Assembly: GCA_918807975.1 (NCBI GenBank) | Contig: OU964922.1 | Coordinates: 7,081,501-7,145,500 of the forward strand | Direction: 5' to 3' | From: Aplidium turbinatum | Lineage: Eukaryota; Chordata; Ascidiacea; Aplousobranchia; Polyclinidae | DNA length: 64,000 nt | Shown here: positions 1-12,100 of the stretch, piece after piece | Position numbering within the stretch: position 1 is the first letter of the stretch | How the letters are laid out: each line of letters opens with the position of its first letter | Translations under genes and position numbers: made by a program | The notes under the pieces: generated by a model | The model's input: the letters and a program-made list of their open reading frames with translations, nothing else | The model's database searches: none | Told to the model about the DNA's origin: nothing

Positions 1-142
1 GAGGAGAGTGTAGACTTGGTCAGGAACTGTTTTCTCGTCAGTAACCTTGGCAAGCTCCTTACACAAGTACGTCATTTGTTGAATGTTGAAGTGGTTGAGA
101 TGGTAATAGTCTCTTCGCTTTTCGCTCAAGTTTTCTCTCCAC
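1..142 (-). CDS. RNF213: RNF213-like exon 37 (cut by window edge)
   Basis: Reads EKRRDYYHLNHFNIQQMTYL, matching the RNF213 segment leading into the first AAA+ unit. The exon continues beyond base 1. Confidence 0.85.
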
Positions 143-3100
143 CTATAGTCAAAATAATATAAATGTTTCAAAAAATTGTTATACACAATTTCATAAAGAA
201 TGAAACATGCTTCAGAATCAGTAAAGCTTAAACAGCAAACGTAACCGAAGACATTTACAATAACTCGAATTGAAATGTTAAAATTATGTGCTGCTGAATT
301 TATCAGCTAGCGAGTTTGACTTCGTATCTTATAACAACGCAAAGGAAAATATCATAAATTTATAAAGTTGCTTCAATCATAAAGCTAAAATATCATCCAG
401 ATCTACAGCAACATCGACAAAAACTAAACGCATAACCTATGGTGACACGCGAAGCATTATCAATATTTGATAGCTACAGTACAAACTTAAAACGAGTTTA
501 GAGCAGTTATACATCAACGGCTTAGCAAATCAAGAGGCAATTTATTGCCAATCACCTTGAATGAATGTTTTCCATCACTGCTGTAAGCCTCTTTATCTCC
601 CCAATGACGTTTTCTCGGCACAACACCGGCTGGCAGTTCTCATCGAACATCAACAGCAAGGATCTTTGTTGTTGTGTGGTGGAGTTTTCAGATTGTGATG
701 CACAGCTGAGAATGAAACAACCCAGATGACACGGTTCCAAAAAAACAGGCCATAATAAGATATATAAATACAACAAAACATAATTTTTCGCGAGGATATG
801 CAAAAAAGGTGATGTTGTTGAAGACAGATCCTGCAAGATTATTATATTTCGTCCAAGAAACCCAATTCTGTCTCAGAGGCGTACAATAATCACAAAGACA
901 TTGCATTCAACCTTCTTATAATAGATCTTGTAAAATTGAAGATATGTTTCATCAGTATACTGTACATGTCTTTAAAACATGCGTGCTTGTAAATGGCAAA
1001 CTATTCGATAAATAAAAAGTTTCGGTCATAAGTCGAATCTTCCGGATGATTTTCTAATTACGGTTGATTAGCTGGAACTTTTGTTGCTATAACTAATAAA
1101 ATTGCATAAAAACTCATGCTTGGAGACATGACATAACAATTGGTGATTTCATCAATTGTTTACACAATAAGGTAGCTATGGAAGTATGCTGCGATGTAAC
1201 GCTTTTGAATCACTTCATCAAAATTGTTGTTCAAGAACGTCGAAATGCAAACAGCACCAAGCCATTTTGTATGAAATTGAACTACACTAAAACGGCATTG
1301 AAAAATGTTACCTAACAGTGGCGACCCAGCTGTTAAACAGCAAGCAACCGGCTAGCTTGAGTTTGACGTAAGCTTTCGTCAGATTCTCTACATGCGACAA
1401 AACGTCAATGAAATGTTTGACGTCATCCAAACCCTTGTCAGCTTCTCCAGCAATCAACATCAGACGCGACTGGAGGTTCCTCAGCTCAGACATGCTCATT
1501 TGGATCGAATCTTTAAGTGAAATATATGACACATTGATTGTCCTGCTTTGTTATCATGCATGTCATAATGTCCGCGTTTTGTCGCTTCTACCGTTTTCTA
1601 GACCTCTGCTATGTTTGTCATATATTGTTTTTTCGTTGTGATGGTCAGAAATAAAAACAAACTGAACTGAACTGACACATGTAGGCTATATAGCGTAAAA
1701 AAAACACATGCGTAAAAGGAACAATAGAGAAAGTACCATTTGAAGATGCGCATAAAAGCAACACCAATAACAAAAACTGGAAAATTAACCAAGTTCGTTG
1801 TGTGGCCGAGTGGGGAAAACGTCTGCTTGACACTTGTAAGACATTAGTTCAACACCCATCGAAAGTAGATGACTGTGTCCTTATCCTTAAGTCATCTTAA
1901 CCTGAATCTCTGAAAACTTCGCATCAGCCTGAATATAACAAAAGCGGCAAACAACGCATGAACTTCAGGCAAATAAGAATAAAACAACACCGGTTGTTTA
2001 TTGTTAAGGATGATTTCATTCTTGTTGTTACTACGCTGTTGCGGTTATTTAACCATATGTTTTTCGTTACCAATATTTTTTAAGTGTTAATGACTTAACA
2101 AATTGGCAGAAGCTTTTTATTAGATCAATAACAGACCTTGATCTTTCCTTCTAATTTCTAGAACTCAAGTGTAAAACACCTTTTGTGTTGTTTTAGTTTT
2201 CAAAATTAATTACTTAAATATTTTTATGCGTAAATACAGTACTGCTCAAATTACATCAAATATTATTATCATTATATTATTTGCATCAGACCAATAGGTA
2301 CATATTTACAACAAAACAAAAACAATATGTTTTAAAAAAATCACAATAACGCAGTCAACAGACAATTGTCAACGAGTAAACTGCGAATGGCAGTATTGAA
2401 ATACGACGATTTGACAAGAGCGTCAGAATTGAAGAGAGCATTCATGTAACAATTATTGAAGATTGACATCGACATAAATACACCTTCTCCGGTTTTTCCT
2501 TTTATTTCCAATTTCAAGGCATTTTCAATGCTGGGAATCTTTTCTTCCTCTCCTCCAATTGTATAAATTCCTTTCGCGTTGATGTCCTGAGCACGAGACA
2601 AGGATGACTTCTCAACTGATCCATGGAAGTCTTTGATGCCTTTCAGCCATTCAAGGTACTGAGCAGTGGCATTCTGTGAAAGCCATAGGAACAAATTAAA
2701 ATTTACATTTCTTAAGTTCTTGTTGTGTGCTGATAAAGTCCTAATTTGGCAAGTCTTGTAAACAACACAACAGAAACAAAAATCATGCTGAAAGACAATA
2801 GAACTGAATGAAGTAGCAAAGGCATCTGATTAGTTTGAATATGATGAAATTAATTCAGAATAAATGACAACGTCATCATATACCCATTTCTTTGCAAGAG
2901 TTGGATCATTGATGGAAGAGAAACTTTTAAAAGCCTTCAATGCATCCTTCAAGCTACCGTTTTCCGGAATATCAAAGATGAAAGGAGCAAATCCCATGAC
3001 AGCGCTGAGGAAACAGGAGACTCTATCAACCTCCATCGTCGTCTCTCCGGCGGAGATCATGGCAAGATCACTCATCACTTTCACTTCTCCTCGATCTGAA

Positions 3101-6100
3101 GATCATTTAAAATCTTTATTTAAAATTTTGTTTCAGTAATTTTCATTGTTTATTCCAAGCCTAACCTTTAAATTTTCGTTGAAACGTAACGTCCTAACGT
3201 TCAGTGGAACTAGCAGTTAATTTTTTGTCTTACCGGTCTAGAAACTAATAAAATATGTTCCTAAACTGTAAATCTTTGTGTGTTTATAAAATTGTGATTA
3301 GTACGATCTCTTGTGGGTGCAAAGTTTTTGTTTGTCGTATCCAGGTTTGCACCTGGTGGTTGAAGATTTAGATTAAGTGGAAGGCGAGGAAGCCAATCTT
3401 CGTGTCCACCTTCAGGCATGCCTTTAACTGTCTTGCCACAGACACAGCCGCATGCTCTTGAGCGGTGTCGAACCAGCGTCCTTTCGATTGCTGTGCCAAG
3501 GCTCTCACCACTCGGCTATGCAGCCGACACAGGAGAAAGTGAAAGTGATTGATTCACACAAACCTTTCATGTTTTCCCGCAGCCAGTCAATTAATTCCTG
3601 ATTCTTCATGAAGTCATAAGTCAAAGGAATCTTTCTTTCGTCAATATTCGTTATAGTTTTGCTTGCTTCCATTACTTCTTTTGTGATACATTTGAGAGGC
3701 TTAGCTTTAGAAAGAGCTTCACTTTGCTATAAAAATAAATATAAATTTTCTTAAAGAAAATCGCAAAAAAAACAAAAAAAAAACGCAATATCAGTCCCAA
3801 ATGTGTTATATTTCAAACGATTTCGAAAACATAATTTTTGGTTAGCACAATAGTTAATGCATAATATTCAAATCTACGTCTTTCATGAAAGTTGTTTTGC
3901 ACCTAGACTGGTTCGTACAACAAGAGAACAAAACAGAGATCAGCCTCATACTTTCAAATTCATATTTTTGCCGGGTAATCGTGTCATATTTTTGACATGT
4001 ACGGCGTACGCACTTGGAGCTGATACAATTAGCATAACTCTGGTTAAGGTTACTGAAAGAGGGACACCTAACTCTATGTAGTAATGTTCTGGTTTCGCAA
4101 GCAAAATGTTGAAATCAAACTGATTATAAAGGTGGGGAATACCTTGACAATGTCCAAGTAGGTAAAGTCTCCTGTCAGTTTCAGACATTCCTTCAAGTCA
4201 TGGAACACAGACGCCACTTCTTGTTGACGTTTGAGAGCAAAATAATTGCAGATTTGTCCGACTCTGAACTTCATCTGATCTTCTTCAGATTTAAATTTCT
4301 CCGTGTCCTCTTGTTCAGAAGCATTAAGCGCATCAGCGGATGCGTCCCTGTCCGCCGACTGAGATACCCGTCCAGACTCTGGACAATCGCTGCATTCATC
4401 GCCTTCATCAGCAACGCTGTCTTTGTCGTTTGTACTTTCGTCCTCGGCGAGTTCCGAAGAAACTTCTCGGTGAGGCGCTTGATCTTCAGAAAGCAACGAA
4501 CTCCCACTGGCTCCAGGAACATCGCTTTCAAACTTGAGAACCACTTGGTTGGTGAGTAAAAGTCCCTCATCTACAAAATACGGAATTCTAACAACCAAAA
4601 AAATGTAGAAAATGCAGTTATTAAAATTGTCATATTTGATTTAGTAGTGAATACAAGCATCAAAATAAAGTGACATGTCTGATAAAACATTTCTTGTTTT
4701 GTATTGTTTGATATATTTGTTGATAAGATGTATTAATAATGATTGCAGTTAATAATTTTCTTCACAAGAAATTCAGTATTTGTGAAAGTCATGGTAAAAC
4801 ACTAATATTTTGTAACTCCACTTGTATGAAAAAGAAAGCAAAACTGCTTGTAGGAAAATCGTGAGATAATGTTACTTGTTTTATAAATATACAGTACTAA
4901 TTTGTTTGAAAAATGTCATATTTTAAGCACTAACAGTGGTTCTTTCTGCTGTATAGCAGCCATGTGTCCAATTATCACATGGCACTCTTCACGGCAGTGC
5001 CCACTACAACGTTTTAGTTACAAAACAAACAGCCTAAAAGCACAAGTCAGCAATAGAAACAAACAGTAAACTTAAAAACAAAAATCATGAACTGTGTTTC
5101 GTTTGCCAAAGTAACCTGTCGGTTGCCATGTGCTTTCGGAGGTGTGCGCTTGAACAACGCATTTTAGGACTACTCTCCATTCAGCGGCACCCAATGGATG
5201 GAAGGAATCACATATAACAAGATTTCAACAATCGGAAACTTCACTCTGCCAATCTCGGTGATTGGGTCTGCGTCAGTGGTTCAAAACCTCTACACGTATG
5301 TAAAATTTTCAGGGTCCGAGAATAAAAGATTATTTAATCAATCAATCCATCTATACATCAGAAATTTAAAAGAGATAAAGTCTAGATATTGAAATGATAA
5401 TCTTCAGACCCAATGCACAAAAATCTTCCACAAATGCACCGGTGTTTATAACAAATTTCACACACACGAACACACATGTTCAAACACATTTCATTTGCAC
5501 TTTACCATCGTCAGTGTCGTTTGAAATTGATTGTGGTTTGTCGTGTTCTGCAGCGGAATCATCGTCTTCAAATGTGAAGTCATTTGCTTCTTCATCGTCC
5601 GCAGTTGCATAACTCTCAGAGTCAGCAATGCTGAAGCTTTCAGAACTTTCCACTTCGCAAACATCGACATCAGGATAGCTACAAATGACGTCAACAAGTC
5701 TGGCTACTTCATGGTTCAAATTTTCCCCGCCATACTTTTGAAAGATTTCATCCACTTGGAGCAGTGTTAAGCTTCCTGCAAAGTCATAAGTAGTATAGTA
5801 TGCGAATAGCATTGTAGTGTAAACCACATGGGCTATCAAAACAACTTTGCAACTACATGAAATTGTAAGAGTTTGTACATGAAAATATTTAAAACCATTC
5901 TTTAGCATAAACGCGCCAAGCCTTTTCTAGGTTTAGGGTGCAAGTTTCTGACCTGAACGTATTTGCCTTTTCAAAGCAGATATTTGTTTCTTCAAATTTG
6001 TCCAAACCGATAAAACGTCATCAATTTGCAGCAGATATTTGTTTTTATCATCATCATCATCGGGGTCATCATCAGAGTTGTCATCATCAGGGTCGTCATC

Positions 6101-9100
6101 ATCAGTGTCATCATCATCGCTTTTGTATTCACCAGCAGCTGCCCCTTTGATATGTTGTTCAACCCTTTTCTGCCACATTTCTCTCGTCAAATCAGTGTCG
6201 TTCACCTAGAAAAGGCAATGTACCTTTCATGATCAAAATAACTTAGGTGCTTTGTCATGTCAATACTTGTTTGGGTGTTATAAAACAAAAATGTTAAGCT
6301 GTTAAAGTTGTTTATACAAGTAAAATAAGCTTATCATAATAAACAAATCAGTAAAGTTTATCAATTTTCTTTGTTTTGGTATAGAACTTGACGATTTTAA
6401 ATTTAGTCCTAATAATGGTTTACAAACGCATGAAAAGCATAAAAGTTAAATCATGAAAACGTTTGTGGCTAAATCAACTAAAACTTCACACGCAAACATT
6501 CAAAGCAAGTAGAAATATTGATGTCATCATTTATTACATTTTACAAAGTCGTAACTCAAATCACCTGACAAATACTATTTTAAGGCCGACGATGCTTGAT
6601 TTAGGCCACACGAGAAATTATTGTAATTATAATACATGCTAGTATATAAATATATTATTCCTTACATTGTTGTAAACATAGTATTGCGTTTATGATCTTG
6701 TACAAAACTTGCAAAATGTGAGCAACGACTTAATGTACCAACTGCATTACGGCAGCACTTTCAAACCTTGTAGGATGAAATTTCCTTCAGAGCAGCTTTG
6801 ATATCTTCGGATAGTTGAAAGAACGTGACATTGACTCCTCCAGAGATTACGTCATCTTGGCAATCCACCACATCCCGCCAGGCAATTTCAGCTTTGTTTC
6901 TTTTTATTGCTGTTTCCAGCTCCGATAAGTCAAAGGAATTAAGACCTAAACAAAAAATATTCAGCCTACTACTTAAATTAAGCCATGGAAGTACAGTACT
7001 GCCGATGTTTCAAACGTTGTAAAATGTTGATACCACAGTAGAAACATTCCTTAACCCTATAGAATGCCCAACATTTTTATTTACCTGCAATGCCCGAAGG
7101 AGTCATTTTGACTCAATGTTGTTTTGTGCCAAACAAATATTGCGAATTTGGGTCTTAATGATAGCAATTTTAACTGTAGTTTATTTACATTGTGTTTATA
7201 CATGGCTACCATATCTAGGGACGGTCAGTGGGGGGAGGGCAATTGCTCCATCCCAAAATGTTTTGAACAAACATTTTATCTTTTGTAACAGCATCATTTG
7301 ACAGAGTTTTACTATAGATTTAGGCTGAACGTAGTATCAGAAAGCGCGATTTTAAGGTATTTATTCAAAGTTTTCTGGGTAGGGTCACCCTCTTGAGTGC
7401 TTCGCTTTTGCCGACTCGTTGCCGGGTTCACAGATATGAGTAATAATACTTGTTTACCCCCCGCAATTTTGTGCTGGCTACGCACCTGATCATATCCAAG
7501 GATATAAAAATGGCTTGAAATAAAAACCAAAGCGAAGCGACAAAATAACGAAAATGCGAAAAGTCCCGAATGCTTGCCAGAGACTCTCCATCCATTGTAA
7601 TTTAGACCCACTCATGGCCACCTAAAGATACGGCCTGATTTGTCACATTTTGCAGAAATTTCCAGGTTTTTCTAACTTTAGGCGAACGTTTAAATAATTT
7701 TTTCTAAAAATTAGATTTTTACGCTTTCTTTATTCTTTTCCCCAGATGACACAATAGGTTTTAACATTCTCACATGTTGAAAAACAAAGAAAATTTGAAT
7801 TTGTAGATTTTAGTCAGACTGTTAATTTTCAATAACAGTCTGATTTTGCGTTTTTCAACTTACTTTTTCTCATTTGCTACTGCTTCCCCAAGGCAACAAA
7901 AAAGTTTTTTGTCATTAGGAAACCGCAAAAAGTAAAAACATCTCAAAAAATATCAGTCAAGCACTAGCAGTAGCTGTAATCAAAATCTGCAAAATGTGAC
8001 AAATCAGGCCGCATCTCCAGGTGGCCATGACCCACTACATTCCAGCCAAAGTCGTCGAACCTTAGCAGTACACTTTCCGCACAACGATTTGTTGCACTCA
8101 TCACATGTGACCACTGTGCCCTATTCACTTGGCAATATTTTGTCATTTTTTCAGCCTCTTTATCTTCTTTTTCACTTCATTCCTTCCACCGCCTTTTCTT
8201 GCGGTTTCTTGTTTCTGCGTTAGGCCCAGCTAACTCCTCAACCAACCGCTGAAGAAAAAAACTTTTCTCGGAATAGCATCGTTAGTCGTTTCTTTCTAAA
8301 GGATCCAAGCATTTATAGCCGCTAAATCAAGAGTGTTGTGAAAAGAATGTACTGGCCATCTTCTAGTGGAGCTTCTAACCGTGTATTTTCTTGCCATTTG
8401 GTCAACAATATCAACGCCATATTTTGTGTCATTGTAAGCTTAGCCGCTTTCCTGTTTTTTTTTGGCACTCTCGGCTATGGTAATGTTCGGGTGTAGTGTG
8501 CTTAGAACAACCACATTTTTCTTGGCTTTGCCTTGGTAGACGTTCAGCGTCGCATCACCACCCCTGTAAAGCGTAGTGGTGCGAAGAGGTTCTTTCATAT
8601 TATGCTTCACTTCTTCAGGCACTTTTTACATTTTATTCACAGTCTCCAGTAAGCTTGTTTTATTCTTCTGTAGTTGTGCGGCCGAATTTACGTAGGGTTT
8701 CATCAATCGTATGACCACTTGTTCGGAAACACGTTAACCCTTGGAATGAGTCTCATCTTCACTACCATACGGAAAGCCATTGATGATGTTCTCACTATCT
8801 TTGTCCACAGCTAGCCAAACTTCTGACCATACTTGTCAGCCTTGGATGCCATGAATTGTGTAAATGGGCATCTACATTTGCTTGCGAAGTTGTTCATGTA
8901 CAGTAATGAAAGCCCCAGGTTTATAACATGAAATGTTGTTCTCTACAAATCTGTTCCATACCACCGAAAAGAGAGCAAACTTGTTTGCGTGCAGACTTTG
9001 TAATCGATCAGTTTTTTGTCAAAGCTCTTCTCATTTTCACTAGAAGAGCTAAATTAATCATCCGGTGGAAGAAAATCATTATTTAAATCAAGATCATCCA

Positions 9101-12100
9101 TTTCTCCTTCATCCTCGTAATCAGACACATCCTCGGGGGGAATATCATTTAGCAAAGATAAAAGTTCTCGGGCTGTGTGACCTTGCCTTGCAGACACAGT
9201 ATAGCCTACTTCGAAGGTGCTACACTACAGTTCTGGTAAAAACTTTAAAGGATTTTCCTATTTCATTCGGTAGCTCGATTCTGTGACAAAATAATGGACT
9301 TATACAGTGCTATTATTCTAGCATAAATGTACAGTATGTTAGCCTAACCTGCTCTTTCCGTTGTGATCAGCAACACATGTGATCAGCAGCAACTCTTTCC
9401 GATGTGATCAACAACACAACACGCAAGCTTTGCCGAAAATTCTTACAAGGAATCAAAATGACTCCATCGGGCATCCGAGGTAAATGTATAAATAACTTTA
9501 TTTATACTTCATGTACGCGCTCGTCATTCACACACAGTAATAAGCCCTAAAAGTGGTTAAAAGTCATGGGAGAGATAGCCCTTGAATCAACCAGTTGAGA
9601 AGATATGCGCAAGTAAAGCACCCAGAGGAGTCATTATGACTCCATTGGGCATTCTAGTGTTAAGCAAAACTATTTGCAAATGCGGACAGAATTAAATAGT
9701 GCAGCATCTGCTTAAATACTTTGGTCTGAGATCAAAATGCTCAGCAAAACAACTGACCGAAGTAAGCGGCAGGTCAAGAGCTTGTGTGATGCTCTGGACT
9801 GCAGCCGCGAATCCTGTCAATGAATTTACTGCCTTAAAAATAAACAACTGACGTAAACATTTTAAATCTCACTGTTGGGTTTGTTTAAGTTGATCAGGTA
9901 TTGACAAGCTGACTCTATTTCATTGAAAGCTTCAACTTCGGCTGCTCGTTTATCGACCAAGCCCTTCCAACCATCAACCGATGTTCCAGATGACTGCAAA
10001 AATTTGTAAAGAATATGACTGTCTTTTTTATCAAGGATAAAAAAGTTAGAAATGATATTATGTTAGTAAAACTAGCTTACTACTACTACTACTATATTGA
10101 CGTTAGGAGCAAAATGGATTGACCGCCTAACAGAAAATATGTTGTGCCTACTGCCAATCTCTGAGCAGTCTTAAAAGGAAGTAATCTATGCACGCCAACC
10201 TCATAAGTAGTGGTGGATAGCCGAGAACTTATCGTTTTAATCATAAATTGAATGATAAATTTCAATTCAGTATGTCGAGTAATCAACAGTACGTCAGTCT
10301 GAATGGAATGTTTAAACCCTTCACCTATTCAGTTTGCATTAATATAAAATATTATGAATTTTCGTATAAACCCTATTTATTTGACATTAAATTAGCAAAC
10401 AGCAAGAGTTGGCAATTTCAGACTTCTAGATGAAGCGATACACACCCTCGACATAAGGTTTAAGTCATGGCCTACAGTATAATCAAGACTGATGGATGAT
10501 GATGAAAGAACGAAAAATAAACGATTGCATAATGTAGGCTAAGTGTCATCACATACGTCTTCGTCCAAAATCATGACGTCCGTAAATGTTTTCTTTGCTT
10601 GAAAAATTGATTCAACATCTTTAAAGCACATATCACCAGTTTCTAAATCGTGCACAATGTTCCGAAGTGTGTCTTTGATGCAATCCATGGCAGCATGTGT
10701 GTCTTTCTTTAATAATTTTTTGCCTCGGTGCTCATCTACGAAGCAATAAAAGACATAGCAACTGAGTAACAGTTTTACTTGCAATCAGAACAAATCCAAT
10801 ATTGTAGCAATTTCAATGTTTCCGAAACAACTTTGAACACAACATACTTGTGTCACACTATGTAAGATATACAACGCCGAGCAGAACGAAGAGTGGAAAG
10901 TGCACGTTTAGCATACTCTACTCATTGTGAGTGCTGTGTAAACTTTCTAGAGCATTTATACTTGACTATTTTTTTGTCACATTAAATGGGGTGTTACAAC
11001 ACCAGTGTTTTTGCTGCATTGGAGCAACTCTTGTTTTAACAACTCTTAACGCAATACATTCTTCGCATAGTCTCTATACTAATTTATTGGAGCATTTCAT
11101 ATTTGTTCTCAAAGCTTGGAATCTGTGGACTTTAATCGGGTTCCAAGAAATATTATATGGTGGGATTTTGAAAAGAAAGGGTGTGGTGGAACGGGAGATT
11201 CAGGCTTTCATGGAGATGTACGAATATGCCACAATTGCTGTGAAGTTGGAAAATGGAAAATCAGAATGATTTGAAGTAAAAGTGGGAGTTCACCAAGGCT
11301 CAGTTCTCAGCCCTCTCTCATTTGCTATTGTACTGGACGAAGTTACACAGGATGCCAGATAAAGATTGACAAAGGACTACTTACATGCGGATGATCTGTA
11401 ATTGTTGGAAGCAACTGGCTAGAGAAGGAAGAGCGATATGCCAAATGAAAGGTTGCTTTAAAATCTAAAGTCTTAAAGTTAAATGTGACCAAAACAAAAG
11501 CCTTCCATACTGATGAAAAGACCGTCAATCTAGCCAAGGTTGATCCTTGCTCAGTATGCGGAAAAAAATCCATAAGATGCAATAGCTGCAATGAATGGGT
11601 TCACTAAAAATGCACAGGAATTAGCCAAAGCCTGGTAAAAGTAAAAGATTTTGAATGCAAACGTTGTCAGGGGAATGTAAACGACAGACATGAAGAGACA
11701 GTTATTCTAGATGAAGATAAACTGGAAGTGGTTGAAACGTTCTGCTACCTAGATGTCCCGAGCATGGATGGAAGAGTGCAAGATTCAATAATATCAACAA
11801 AAAGAGCTCGTTGGAAAAAGTTTAAGAAAGTGTCAGGGATTCTGGGTGGAAGAGTGCTTTCCCAGAAAATGAAAGACATTGTTTATAAAGCATGCGTGAG
11901 AAGTACAATGTGCTACAGAGTTGAAGGATGGCCATGAGGATTGAAGATTTAAGCAGGTTAGAAACAACAGAAATGAGCATGCTTCGAATGATGTGTAAAA
12001 AACACCTTGGAGGATAGAATTTGAAATGAAAGTATTCGAGAGATGACAGAAGTAGAGAGCATCGATGACTTTCTTGGAAGTCACCATTTGCGATGGTATG

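Larger units (their letters stand above)
7055..9659 (-). mobile_element. piggyBac transposon, decayed, flanked by TTAA
   Basis: A 2.6 kb element between two TTAA sites (7,051-7,054 and 9,660-9,663). Its ends begin CCCTATAGAATGCCC and CACTAGAATGCCC. Subterminal palindromes ggagtcatnntgactc occur at both ends. The minus strand codes a piggyBac transposase in pieces: acidic N-terminus (9,060-9,180), middle (YGSEDETH, TLYRGGDATLNVYQGKAKKN), a QMARKYTVR..RRWPV..LDLAAINAWI block, and a C-terminal zinc finger CDECNKSLCGKC. Several stops and frameshifts make it dead. It sits in intron 27 of the RNF213-like gene. Confidence 0.88.

Noticed and set aside
3440-3530. Genuine tRNA gene
   Set aside because: Has A- and B-boxes but continues into a shared non-tRNA body found again at 25 kb, so it is a SINE head.
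7312-7611. Separate gene on the minus strand
   Set aside because: Lies within the piggyBac borders and in part overlaps its inverted duplication and a hAT-like scrap; no family resemblance.
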